Shown one piece after another: positions 29,991 through 37,036 of a DNA stretch of 64,000 nucleotides (the first letter of the stretch is position 1; every line of letters begins with the position of its first letter). The notes below the pieces were generated by a model that had not been told where the DNA came from, made no database searches, and saw nothing but the letters and a program-made list of their open reading frames with translations. The position numbers and the translations under genes were made by a program. The DNA lies in IMG/VR virus record IMGVR_UViG_3300025141_000077, positions 1 to 64,000 of that record; one strand, 5' to 3'. This stretch comes from a virus.

Positions 29991-31061
29991 TCAGCACACA
30001 CAATATTTATGTTTGCATATTTTTAGTTCTATTAACTTATCACCTGAATATCTATTTATACCTTTCGTCCGAAGGTTAGTAATATGATACCCAGCTGAGC
30101 CGTCATCGTTATACCATCCCCAGTCACCAGCAGGTTCGTCGTTAAAGATAGCTTTAAAAACAAACGATATGTCACGGTCTTTCCAATTAGCATTTATTAA
30201 CTCCACTGCAACAGCAGTATTTTCGGAATGACCTAAGTGACCTTTCTCTATACCCTCATTTATTAATGCAAGTATACAGTCACGGGGTGGAATAATGTAA
30301 TCTAATTTGATATCCCCTCTGGGATTATCATATTCTTTTCCATTTATTAAATCAATTAAATGGTCTATCGAATTAGTTGGTGTATATGTAATACCTAGTT
30401 TATCGCATACATAATAGATAAAATCTTTTGCTGCTTGTAAATTACTGGTACGAGAATTAATTATCTGGGTATTATCTCTATATGATAGTGTTATAATATC
30501 ATCCAGTTCTAATTCTAACATTTCATCTACAGTTATTTGAACACACTTTTTACCATTAAGTTCCCCTGTTTTTTTATTAATGTAGGGGGTATCGGGCATT
30601 CTACGTAAACAAGAGACACTATTATTGATACATTGTGTATCTAAAGTTGTTAAGGTATATTTTTTCCTTAAAAATAATAAGTAATCTTTTATCATAACTC
30701 GTTTAATACTGTCTGAAATATTAATAATAAGTGGGAAATCGATGTTTAATTGGAATCCTCTACCTCCTGTATAATATATACGAGGTATTAGATTATTAGG
30801 TTTACAATATCTATTATATAATTTACGTACATCTTTTAAACATTTGTTTACATCTTTATCGTGGTCAAAGTCAAACCATATAGTATTAATGACAGCACTA
30901 TCGTAGATAGTCTTGCCGTTTTCTACCCCAGTAAAAGTATACACACTAACATAACAGTTGTTATTACCCGAGTGTTTATCAGATAATTTTAATATATCTT
31001 CTACGTTATAGCACTTAGCTATTCTTTGCGGGATACCGAACTCTCTGAATCCTTTAGACAC
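29991..31061 (-). CDS. Archaeo-eukaryotic primase (AEP) family protein
   Basis: 356 residues. AEP enzymes make primers or act as primase-polymerases. Motif I is present as TIWFDFDHDKD (DxD). Motif II is YYTGGRGFQLNID, where the usual His of sxH is Gln. Motif III may be TTLDTQ, followed by LRRMPDTPYINKKTGE, which aligns with the R.PGT-N segment of PrimPol-type proteins. A Cys/His tail (KICKHKYCVC) ends the protein. The gene is in the minus-strand early arm, a few kilobases from PolB. Whether it still makes primers is uncertain because of the motif II change. Confidence 0.7.
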   Translation of the reverse strand: MSKGFREFGIPQRIAKCYNVEDILKLSDKHSGNNNCYVSVYTFTGVENGKTIYDSAVINTIWFDFDHDKDVNKCLKDVRKLYNRYCKPNNLIPRIYYTGGRGFQLNIDFPLIINISDSIKRVMIKDYLLFLRKKYTLTTLDTQCINNSVSCLRRMPDTPYINKKTGELNGKKCVQITVDEMLELELDDIITLSYRDNTQIINSRTSNLQAAKDFIYYVCDKLGITYTPTNSIDHLIDLINGKEYDNPRGDIKLDYIIPPRDCILALINEGIEKGHLGHSENTAVAVELINANWKDRDISFVFKAIFNDEPAGDWGWYNDDGSAGYHITNLRTKGINRYSGDKLIELKICKHKYCVC

Positions 31062-31273
31062 AACTCCTCCATTTCAACTACCCAAGAAGTAGGGATGCAT
31101 ATAAAATCTACCCCATCTATATCAGAGTAATGATAGTTGATTATGATAGCTCTTTCACATTGAGCTACGACTTCCCCAATAGTTTCACAATATGATAAGT
31201 GATTACTAGGGTCTTTAATATCTATTTTACTCTGTTGAGTAGCGTTAGTTGCATCAAACCATTTAATTTTCAT
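31019..31273 (-). CDS. Small phage-type protein, unknown
   Basis: 84 residues from MKIKWFDATNATQQSK. The segment YCETIGEVVAQCERAIIINY and ICIPTSWVVEMEEL follow a pattern common in short phage genes of unknown role (I..W.V..I..L). I chose the ATG ten bases after the upstream stop; a longer start at 31297 is possible. Overlaps the primase start by 43 bases. Confidence 0.5.
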   Translation of the reverse strand: MKIKWFDATNATQQSKIDIKDPSNHLSYCETIGEVVAQCERAIIINYHYSDIDGVDFICIPTSWVVEMEELCLKDSESSVSRKE

Positions 31274-31283
31274 TAATGGTCCC

Positions 31284-31631
31284 CTACTCCCTAACACTTT
31301 CTTTCCACTCCTTGAACAATCCTGCCACTACAAATATATCATTATCTTCTGACCCGAAGTATTGACAATTTGATGGCGTTTCATTTACAAATATACCCTG
31401 ACGTGGCCTATCGAACAATAACCTATCATAAGGTATTTGTTGAATCTTTAACCAATTTTCAGTCTTTAGTTTTGTTTCCATTTCGTTTGAACGCTTGGTC
31501 CATATAGTTATATGATGACCTTGCTTCTTTAACCATTGCATAAATTCGGTTACATTGGCAATGGGTTTACATAAACCATAATCTGCATTAGGGGAACATA
31601 TAACGTGCTCCATTTCAAAAATTAGATTCAT
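31284..31631 (-). CDS. HAD-fold protein with degenerate active site
   Basis: 115 residues. The layout matches small HAD phosphatases of the capsule-biosynthesis/polynucleotide-phosphatase kind: first strand LIFEMEHVICSPNADYGLCKP, then NVTEFMQWLKKQGHHITIWT, then IPYDRLLFDRP. The catalytic DxD is replaced by E-M-E and the distal acidic pair reads VNE rather than IDD, so phosphatase activity is doubtful. The ATG at 31631 is favoured because it overlaps the upstream stop (ATGA). Confidence 0.6.
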   Translation of the reverse strand: MNLIFEMEHVICSPNADYGLCKPIANVTEFMQWLKKQGHHITIWTKRSNEMETKLKTENWLKIQQIPYDRLLFDRPRQGIFVNETPSNCQYFGSEDNDIFVVAGLFKEWKESVRE

Positions 31632-31738
31632 TGCATCATCCTCCACCTTAAATATTCTATCATTATAAAGGTCCAGAGTATAATAAAAATCATTATATCT
31701 AAATGATTTGTGCTTTCATACTCACTTAACCAACTCAT
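31628..31738 (-). CDS. Single-pass membrane microprotein
   Basis: 36 residues, MSWLSEYESTNHLDIMIFII followed by LWTFIMIEYLRWRMMQ. One hydrophobic segment with a basic end, cytoplasmic if the positive-inside rule holds. It has ATGA overlaps with both neighbours, which supports translation. Confidence 0.55.
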   Translation of the reverse strand: MSWLSEYESTNHLDIMIFIILWTFIMIEYLRWRMMQ

Positions 31739-33117
31739 ATACTTTTCCCTACAGTTTTTATCCACCTTTTCCACATTGGTCCTACTGCTTTCATCCAATC
31801 ATAGTGTTTAATAGTGTATTTACGAGCGTTTTTACCGTGCTCTTTTAGTACATCACGATTATGGTAATAATATTCAAAAGCTTCTGCTCCCTTTTGTTCG
31901 TCCCATAATGCCCTCATAGGGGCTGCTCGGATAGGAGTGTCCCACATCATATCTTTGTAAGGTATAAGGAATCCTCTATCAGACTCAATCATATTATCAT
32001 CCCCATCTAAACCGTGAGGGAATAACATTTCTGGAGGACATTGAGGTGAATCAGCTCCTACTAATTCATAACTAGTAGTGTAATTACATATTACATTAGG
32101 TTTACCACAAGACATAGCTTCTACAGTAGGGATACCAAATCCTTCCCCACCCGTAGGTAATGCGTGGACATCCATCATATTATAAATATCTACCATCCCA
32201 TCATCATCAGGGTGTTCTCCATTTTCTAAGTTCCCCATTGTAGGAGGTACCATATATTCTGCAATGTCAAACACTTTGTCACTAGACATATATTGTATAT
32301 TCCATCCCATATGGTCTTCCCAATGCATATGCAATAAGAGTTTAGCATCATCAGGGGTAAGGTTATTCTTTTCTACAAATAATTTAAAGGACCGCATTAA
32401 TCGAGGAATATGTTTGCGGTGTTGGTTTCGTGCCACACACCCAATCACAAAGGCATCATTAGGTCGAGGAATATCTCTTGGTTTAAAGAAATTTGTATCT
32501 ACACCGTGAGGAATATAAGTAGATTTGTAACCATTAAAATCTTCTAACATTACAGATTGTCCATATCTGGACATTGCTACAGGATAATCTACGTGTTCTA
32601 AAGTACGTAACCAGTTAGGAATAGAAGGTTGCCCATCAATAGGGATAATTGAACCTAATTTAAATCTAGGTTTCTGACCCACTTTGTAAGCCTTTCTTGC
32701 TAATCTAATAAAAGACTGTTGATTTTGCCACGTACCTTGTTCATCTACCATAGGTATGTTTAATCCTGATGGTTGTTTATGTTGTGTAACATAATCAAAC
32801 ATTTGGATATCTAAATGAGTAAAAACTAAATCTGGTTTAAACCCTTCCATCCATTGAGGGAAAGACTTTTCCCCAAACTTTTCTTCACCCGGATGCATTA
32901 AGGGAAGTATTTCAAAAGATACTTTCTTTTCTTCTTGTCCTAAAGGCCAAGGGGTTTCCCAAGAGGGAATATGTTGAGGGTTCTGACACCCTGCAAAACC
33001 TAAGGTATGACCTTCTTCTGCAAATATACTAGCTATATTTCTTGTATTCGTCCCGAATCCTGTAGGAGCCCAAGGCGAATCACTGATTGGCATTATCCTG
33101 ACCATTTTATCACTCAC
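31735..33117 (-). CDS. Glycosyltransferase, GT4 family
   Basis: 460 residues. N-terminal IMPISDSPWAPTGFGTNTRN binds nucleotide sugar; the C-terminal Rossmann domain has FVIGCVARNQHRKHIPRLM and the donor site ALPTGGEGFGIPTVEAMSCGKP. The PTGFGT opening is typical of viral GT4 enzymes. It is separate from the 24-29 kb cluster but probably serves the same glycan. Confidence 0.88.
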   Translation of the reverse strand: MSDKMVRIMPISDSPWAPTGFGTNTRNIASIFAEEGHTLGFAGCQNPQHIPSWETPWPLGQEEKKVSFEILPLMHPGEEKFGEKSFPQWMEGFKPDLVFTHLDIQMFDYVTQHKQPSGLNIPMVDEQGTWQNQQSFIRLARKAYKVGQKPRFKLGSIIPIDGQPSIPNWLRTLEHVDYPVAMSRYGQSVMLEDFNGYKSTYIPHGVDTNFFKPRDIPRPNDAFVIGCVARNQHRKHIPRLMRSFKLFVEKNNLTPDDAKLLLHMHWEDHMGWNIQYMSSDKVFDIAEYMVPPTMGNLENGEHPDDDGMVDIYNMMDVHALPTGGEGFGIPTVEAMSCGKPNVICNYTTSYELVGADSPQCPPEMLFPHGLDGDDNMIESDRGFLIPYKDMMWDTPIRAAPMRALWDEQKGAEAFEYYYHNRDVLKEHGKNARKYTIKHYDWMKAVGPMWKRWIKTVGKSI

Positions 33118-33311
33118 TGTTTGATAGCTATAGTGTCACTCTTGCTAACTATAACAGTTCCCTTATCTCCGGTCAGGTATATAAAATTATCATCATCGTC
33201 CACTATCTTTCCTCTTCCTACTTTAGTCTTATCATCTTCTTTCCATACCACTTTTACTTCTGCGTCTTTTAAAAAGGATGCTAATTTTTTATCATTTTCA
33301 GTTTCCATCAT
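33114..33311 (-). CDS. Small beta-barrel protein, Sm-like candidate
   Basis: 65 residues. A helix (NDKKLASFLKDAE) leads into five predicted strands: VKVVWKED, RGKIVDDDDNFIYL, TVIVSKSDTIAIKQ. The G.I.D.D.FI.L spacing and the final strand pair resemble Sm1/Sm2 of Lsm/Hfq RNA-binding proteins. This is a fold-level guess; SH3-like barrels look similar. Confidence 0.45.
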   Translation of the reverse strand: MMETENDKKLASFLKDAEVKVVWKEDDKTKVGRGKIVDDDDNFIYLTGDKGTVIVSKSDTIAIKQ

Positions 33312-33338
33312 TACACCTCCAAGGTGTATTATTAATCA

Positions 33339-33776
33339 CTAGTCCATTATATTTAAAGGTTCTGCTGTCTTGAATTGGTCCAGAGGTATAAATGCATAGT
33401 GATTTAATTCTAAAGCACCCCTGTCGGTACGAGCATTATATCCTAATTTAAATTTTGCATTACACATATCTAAATAACATACACCATTAGTAAAGTTTAT
33501 TACAAAGAATACTTTATTTCCCATACCAATGAGTTCTATTGCTTTAGCAACTTTAGAAGCGGGTACTATAGTTTCTTCATACGCATCTTTTGATATACGT
33601 CTTGATTTTATTTCCACATAACATTGTTTACCATTTCTATACCCTAGATAATCGAAGTGGTCGAACTTGCCTAGCTTTTCAAAATCTTTTCCTAGCTCAT
33701 CACCAATATGTTTGATGACCATCTTTTCACGACCGATTCCCCAGTCGTAGTCTTTTTTTACGTTTACTTTCTTCAT
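33339..33776 (-). CDS. PD-(D/E)XK nuclease-like protein
   Basis: 145 residues. The nuclease core reads FDHFDYLGY, then QCYVEIKSRRIS (ExK), preceded by a helix with MVIKHIGDELGKDF. I place the start at the ATG at 33776 because the longer frame overlaps a coherent upstream gene in another frame. It resembles phage restriction-endonuclease-fold proteins. It lies downstream of PolB, so a repair or genome-processing role is possible. Confidence 0.55.
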   Translation of the reverse strand: MKKVNVKKDYDWGIGREKMVIKHIGDELGKDFEKLGKFDHFDYLGYRNGKQCYVEIKSRRISKDAYEETIVPASKVAKAIELIGMGNKVFFVINFTNGVCYLDMCNAKFKLGYNARTDRGALELNHYAFIPLDQFKTAEPLNIMD

Positions 33777-33778
33777 AT

Positions 33779-33883
33779 TTAATACCACATAATCATCCAC
33801 ATCCATATCATCACAAAAAATCCTATAAGTAAATACCACATAGCATCTTCCATATGAGGTGGACCTATTATCATTTCTTTCAT
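33779..33883 (-). CDS. Met/Trp-rich membrane microprotein
   Basis: 34 residues, MKEMIIGPPHMEDAMWYLLI followed by GFFVMIWMWMIMWY: a single very hydrophobic segment at the C terminus. Its ATG overlaps the upstream TGA and its stop is immediately before the nuclease start. Confidence 0.5.
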   Translation of the reverse strand: MKEMIIGPPHMEDAMWYLLIGFFVMIWMWMIMWY

Positions 33884-33969
33884 TTATATTTCCTCCATAA
33901 GAAATATATTAAACCTACTATGGGTCCATCCATTATTGCTACAAATAAAACCCACTCTGATAAAGTCAT
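33880..33969 (-). CDS. Single-pass membrane microprotein
   Basis: 29 residues, MTLSEWVLFVAIMDGPIVGL followed by IYFLWRKYK. One membrane helix with basic C-terminal end. ATGA overlaps at both ends place it in the PolB-downstream microgene series. Confidence 0.5.
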   Translation of the reverse strand: MTLSEWVLFVAIMDGPIVGLIYFLWRKYK

Positions 33970-34112
33970 AATCCATCATTCCACCTTGTAGTATAACATT
34001 CTGGACAAGACCAACCTTCCATACCATCTCTCATTGAAAGGCTATGGTATGTTTTTTTAAACATAGCGCATCCACAATCTCTACATATGGGTGATGCTTC
34101 TACCTTTTCCAT
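33966..34112 (-). CDS. Zinc-ribbon microprotein
   Basis: 48 residues with CRDCGC near the start and CPEC 23 residues later, a classic two-knuckle zinc ribbon. The ATG overlaps the upstream TAA region and the TGA overlaps the next ATG. No partner or function is recognised. Confidence 0.65.
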   Translation of the reverse strand: MEKVEASPICRDCGCAMFKKTYHSLSMRDGMEGWSCPECYTTRWNDGL

Positions 34113-34261
34113 TATTTCGACTCCCTTTCAGCTAACCAAATAGGTGGTGCGCGTTTAAATTCTATTTCGTACCATTCAATAACCCACTTATTTATATCAT
34201 CACTGTTTAAAGCAGAACTACTCTTTTCATACTTATCTAATATATAATCACTTAGTTTCAT
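34112..34261 (-). CDS. Small protein coupled to PolB
   Basis: 49 residues, MKLSDYILDKYEKSSSALNS then DDINKWVIEWYEIEFKRAPP. Its ATG overlaps the PolB TGA (ATGA), so it is translated with the polymerase. Helical with several Trp; not recognised. It may be a polymerase-associated peptide. Confidence 0.55.
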   Translation of the reverse strand: MKLSDYILDKYEKSSSALNSDDINKWVIEWYEIEFKRAPPIWLAERESK

Positions 34262-36495
34262 ACAAACTCCAATAAACTCTGTTGTTTTCTATCTAAAGCA
34301 GTAAGAGGGGGTTTTTTATTTACCCAACGTTTTAAATCGAATTTTTGCAACAGGTTAGATATAATGTTCCAATGGTATTTAATATCTATGTCGTCTACAT
34401 CATCGACACTACCTTCTAGTTCTACACCACTATTGGTTTTATAATAATAAAAAGAAGAACCTATCTTTACCTTTTGCCCTTCTGCTTTCGCTTTAGTTGC
34501 TAATTGAATTACTAAATCATTTTCATTTTTATAATCTGCTAAGTTTTGATTCATTGTTCTTGACTGTAAAAAATCGTCTACTTTATAATTTTCAAAATCG
34601 TATAAATCTTTTATAAATTCTTGGTTTACTGTATTATCTAAACGTGCATCAATTAATTTATTTAATACTTTAACATAAAATGGTGAACGACTGCGAGATT
34701 TAAAGGTCGAACCGTGTTTTGTAAGAGATTCATCAAGGTTTCTAAGTACATAATTACCTATAGCTATCCAAAAACCTTCTTTAAATTCGTCTTTATCTAC
34801 TAATATCCATTCTGATTCACTAAGAGGGAATAAACTATCCATAGCATTTCTTAGTTCTTCATTAACCCACTCTACATCAATGTCACAATTAGTATTAACA
34901 CCATCGGTGTGAATGTAAACTACAGAATCTTCACCATATCTTTTTTGTACAATGTTTTTAGCGCCGAGTATTAACCACCTTGCTATACCTGTAATAGCTA
35001 GACCTACAGCTATGTCGCCGTAACTCATATAGGGATTAGTGTTTGCCCCATAGAATGTATTAACCATTATCTTGAGACCGTTAGATTTACTTTTTGCTTC
35101 GTGTCCACTCATTTGTTTATAAGGTTCACGCATTTCTTTAAATTGTTTACACATTTTATATAAACAAGATTTATTTTTTAAGTCCACCCTAATGATAACG
35201 TTCTTATCTAATACATTATCGGGGATAGTTAATATCATATTTAATCCTGAAGGTGCTGATTCACACCCAAATTTACTGATATCATAGTCTTCATACCTTA
35301 AGATACGTGTAGTATCTGGTCCTAAATTTAAAGCAAGAGCTATACTAGGATACATAGATGCAAAATCAACTTTATAATTATACTTATGGAAACCGGGACT
35401 ATATAAATCAATGTGAGCGGCTTGGAAACTCTCAATTTCAGGGTGCCTTTCGTTGTTTTTATCAAACGTCAAAATATTTCTTTTAAATAGCGCCCTCCCC
35501 TGAAGAATCTTAGTAATAAAAGAATCAGCTGAATTCATATATGTTTCTAAAGGAACTTTCAATACTTCAGCAATATACTTATGTTGTGTAAAGTAATGAT
35601 TAAATAAATATTTAGTTGCATCACAATCACTAAGAACATACTCATTGATGGTATCTAAATCATAATCTAGTATATCATTAAGGTTAAAATCTAGTTCGAT
35701 AGGCTCTAATCCATAGAATCTAGAGACATCCTTTAGTCTTTTACTGAGTCCAGCAAGAGCATAATCACGGGATGCGAAATTATAAACATCTACAATTAAT
35801 CTACCCCACGTTTCTACTTTACTCTTCTTATGGTAAGAAAAATCTGACTCCCAACCAAATGTTGCGTGATTGTCACGGTTTAAATAGGGCCTTAGATTAA
35901 TATTATGATGCCCTGCTCGAGCAAACAATTGAGGAATGTCATATCCTATAAGATTGTACCCGTAAATAATGTCGGGGTCATAATCTTTTACAAACTCTAC
36001 AAATTTTAAAATTAAATCTTTATCGTCTTTACCATCCCACAGTATAGTCTCTCGCTGACCATCATCAGTGACAATACCTACTGCAACAATAGGATGTTGT
36101 GGTCCAGATGGAAATGAACCATCTGCTGAAGTTACTTCTAAATCAAATCCTAATGATGTAGGTTCTCTACTTTCAAACCCTGTAAAGAATTCAGGGTGCT
36201 CAATACATACTCTTTCTATTTCATTGCGAGTTAATCCATCTATTTTAGATAAAGGCGAAATTGAATCAGGTCTTAATTCACTGAGATTTTGGACAGAGTA
36301 TTCTCTTAATAATTGTGTAGTTGATTTACCTAATACATTATATTCTTGCCCATTTTTATCGTGCATATAGTATTTGTGTGTGCGTGGAGATTTAATAACT
36401 CTTTTTTCTCCACTTTGCCAAATAATTATTTGTTGCTCACCAGTCATTCTATTGACTGTGCTGTATGTACTAAATGCTGAGAGAGGGACGTTCAT
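34258..36495 (-). CDS. polB: Family B DNA polymerase
   Basis: 745 residues, the viral replicase. Proofreading exonuclease motifs are intact: Exo I GFDLEVTSADG near 118, Exo II YNLIGYDIP, Exo III YVLSDCDATKYL. Polymerase motif A is VDFASMYPSIALALN; motif B is KIMVNTFYGANTN; motif C is VVYIHTDGVNT, in which the first Asp of the usual YxDTD is His. The protein ends in QQSLLEFV, a PIP box that should bind the sliding clamp; none is seen in the window, so host PCNA is the likely partner. It is in an operon after the AAA+ ATPase, aIF1A and SSB genes, joined by ATGA overlaps. Length is close to archaeal PolB (about 780). Confidence 0.95.
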   Translation of the reverse strand: MNVPLSAFSTYSTVNRMTGEQQIIIWQSGEKRVIKSPRTHKYYMHDKNGQEYNVLGKSTTQLLREYSVQNLSELRPDSISPLSKIDGLTRNEIERVCIEHPEFFTGFESREPTSLGFDLEVTSADGSFPSGPQHPIVAVGIVTDDGQRETILWDGKDDKDLILKFVEFVKDYDPDIIYGYNLIGYDIPQLFARAGHHNINLRPYLNRDNHATFGWESDFSYHKKSKVETWGRLIVDVYNFASRDYALAGLSKRLKDVSRFYGLEPIELDFNLNDILDYDLDTINEYVLSDCDATKYLFNHYFTQHKYIAEVLKVPLETYMNSADSFITKILQGRALFKRNILTFDKNNERHPEIESFQAAHIDLYSPGFHKYNYKVDFASMYPSIALALNLGPDTTRILRYEDYDISKFGCESAPSGLNMILTIPDNVLDKNVIIRVDLKNKSCLYKMCKQFKEMREPYKQMSGHEAKSKSNGLKIMVNTFYGANTNPYMSYGDIAVGLAITGIARWLILGAKNIVQKRYGEDSVVYIHTDGVNTNCDIDVEWVNEELRNAMDSLFPLSESEWILVDKDEFKEGFWIAIGNYVLRNLDESLTKHGSTFKSRSRSPFYVKVLNKLIDARLDNTVNQEFIKDLYDFENYKVDDFLQSRTMNQNLADYKNENDLVIQLATKAKAEGQKVKIGSSFYYYKTNSGVELEGSVDDVDDIDIKYHWNIISNLLQKFDLKRWVNKKPPLTALDRKQQSLLEFV

Positions 36496-36752
36496 CCAGC
36501 AGGTCCCTCGCGATGTTGTGGTTCATTATTACCTTCATCATTATTATCTTCATCTATTAAGGGTAATACTTCAATAAGTCCTACTGCATCCATTATAGAA
36601 AGACACCAGACTTTATGCATTAGACTTTCTTCACTTTCTTCTGCTCCAATGATAGGTGATTTTAATTCCTCGACTTTTTCGTTATGATACATTGCACACT
36701 CTTTGAGAATGGCTATCCATTGTAATCGTCGTTCCTCTCTTTCATCTTTCAT
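36492..36752 (-). CDS. Small acidic protein, unknown
   Basis: 86 residues. Helical (DEREERRLQWIAILKECAMY) then a hydrophobic patch (CLSIMDAVGLIEVLPLI) and an acidic tail (DEDNNDEGNN). Overlaps aIF1A upstream and PolB downstream by four bases each, so it is expressed with the replication genes. Not recognised. Confidence 0.55.
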   Translation of the reverse strand: MKDEREERRLQWIAILKECAMYHNEKVEELKSPIIGAEESEESLMHKVWCLSIMDAVGLIEVLPLIDEDNNDEGNNEPQHREGPAG

Positions 36753-37036
36753 ATTATCAACTTCTCGGGTATAAGACCCTTCCTTTTTAAAACTTCCCTC
36801 TCTATTGGGCGATGTCTATAAACTAAATCACATTTTTTATCAGATTGAATAGTCCATAATTTAATAATTATAATATCATTTACCCGGCACCACATTCTCT
36901 TTTTAAATTTGCCGGGTATCCTAACCATTCTAGTTAGGTCATCTTCACAAAAGGCTTTCATTCGAGAGCCTCCTGATATTTCAGTAACAATAGCAAACAT
37001 TTCACCTTTAGGTTTATAGGGTAGTTTAACCTTCAT
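36749..37036 (-). CDS. Translation initiation factor aIF1A homologue
   Basis: 95 residues. The cellular factor binds the A site of the small ribosomal subunit and helps select start codons. The OB-fold core aligns throughout with archaeal aIF1A/eIF1A: GEMFAIVTEISGGSRMKAFC, TRMVRIPGKFKKRMWCR, NDIIIIKLWTIQSDKKCDLV, YRH and LKRKGLIPE. The N-terminal tail is short and basic. I use the ATG at 37036; four codons more are possible. It overlaps the AAA+ ATPase gene by 11 bases and the next gene by four, inside the replication operon. It could redirect host ribosomes to viral, often overlapping, reading frames. Confidence 0.92.
   Translation of the reverse strand: MKVKLPYKPKGEMFAIVTEISGGSRMKAFCEDDLTRMVRIPGKFKKRMWCRVNDIIIIKLWTIQSDKKCDLVYRHRPIEREVLKRKGLIPEKLII

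Noticed and set aside
36068-36577. Plus-strand frames antisense to PolB
   Set aside because: They are shadows of the polymerase gene.
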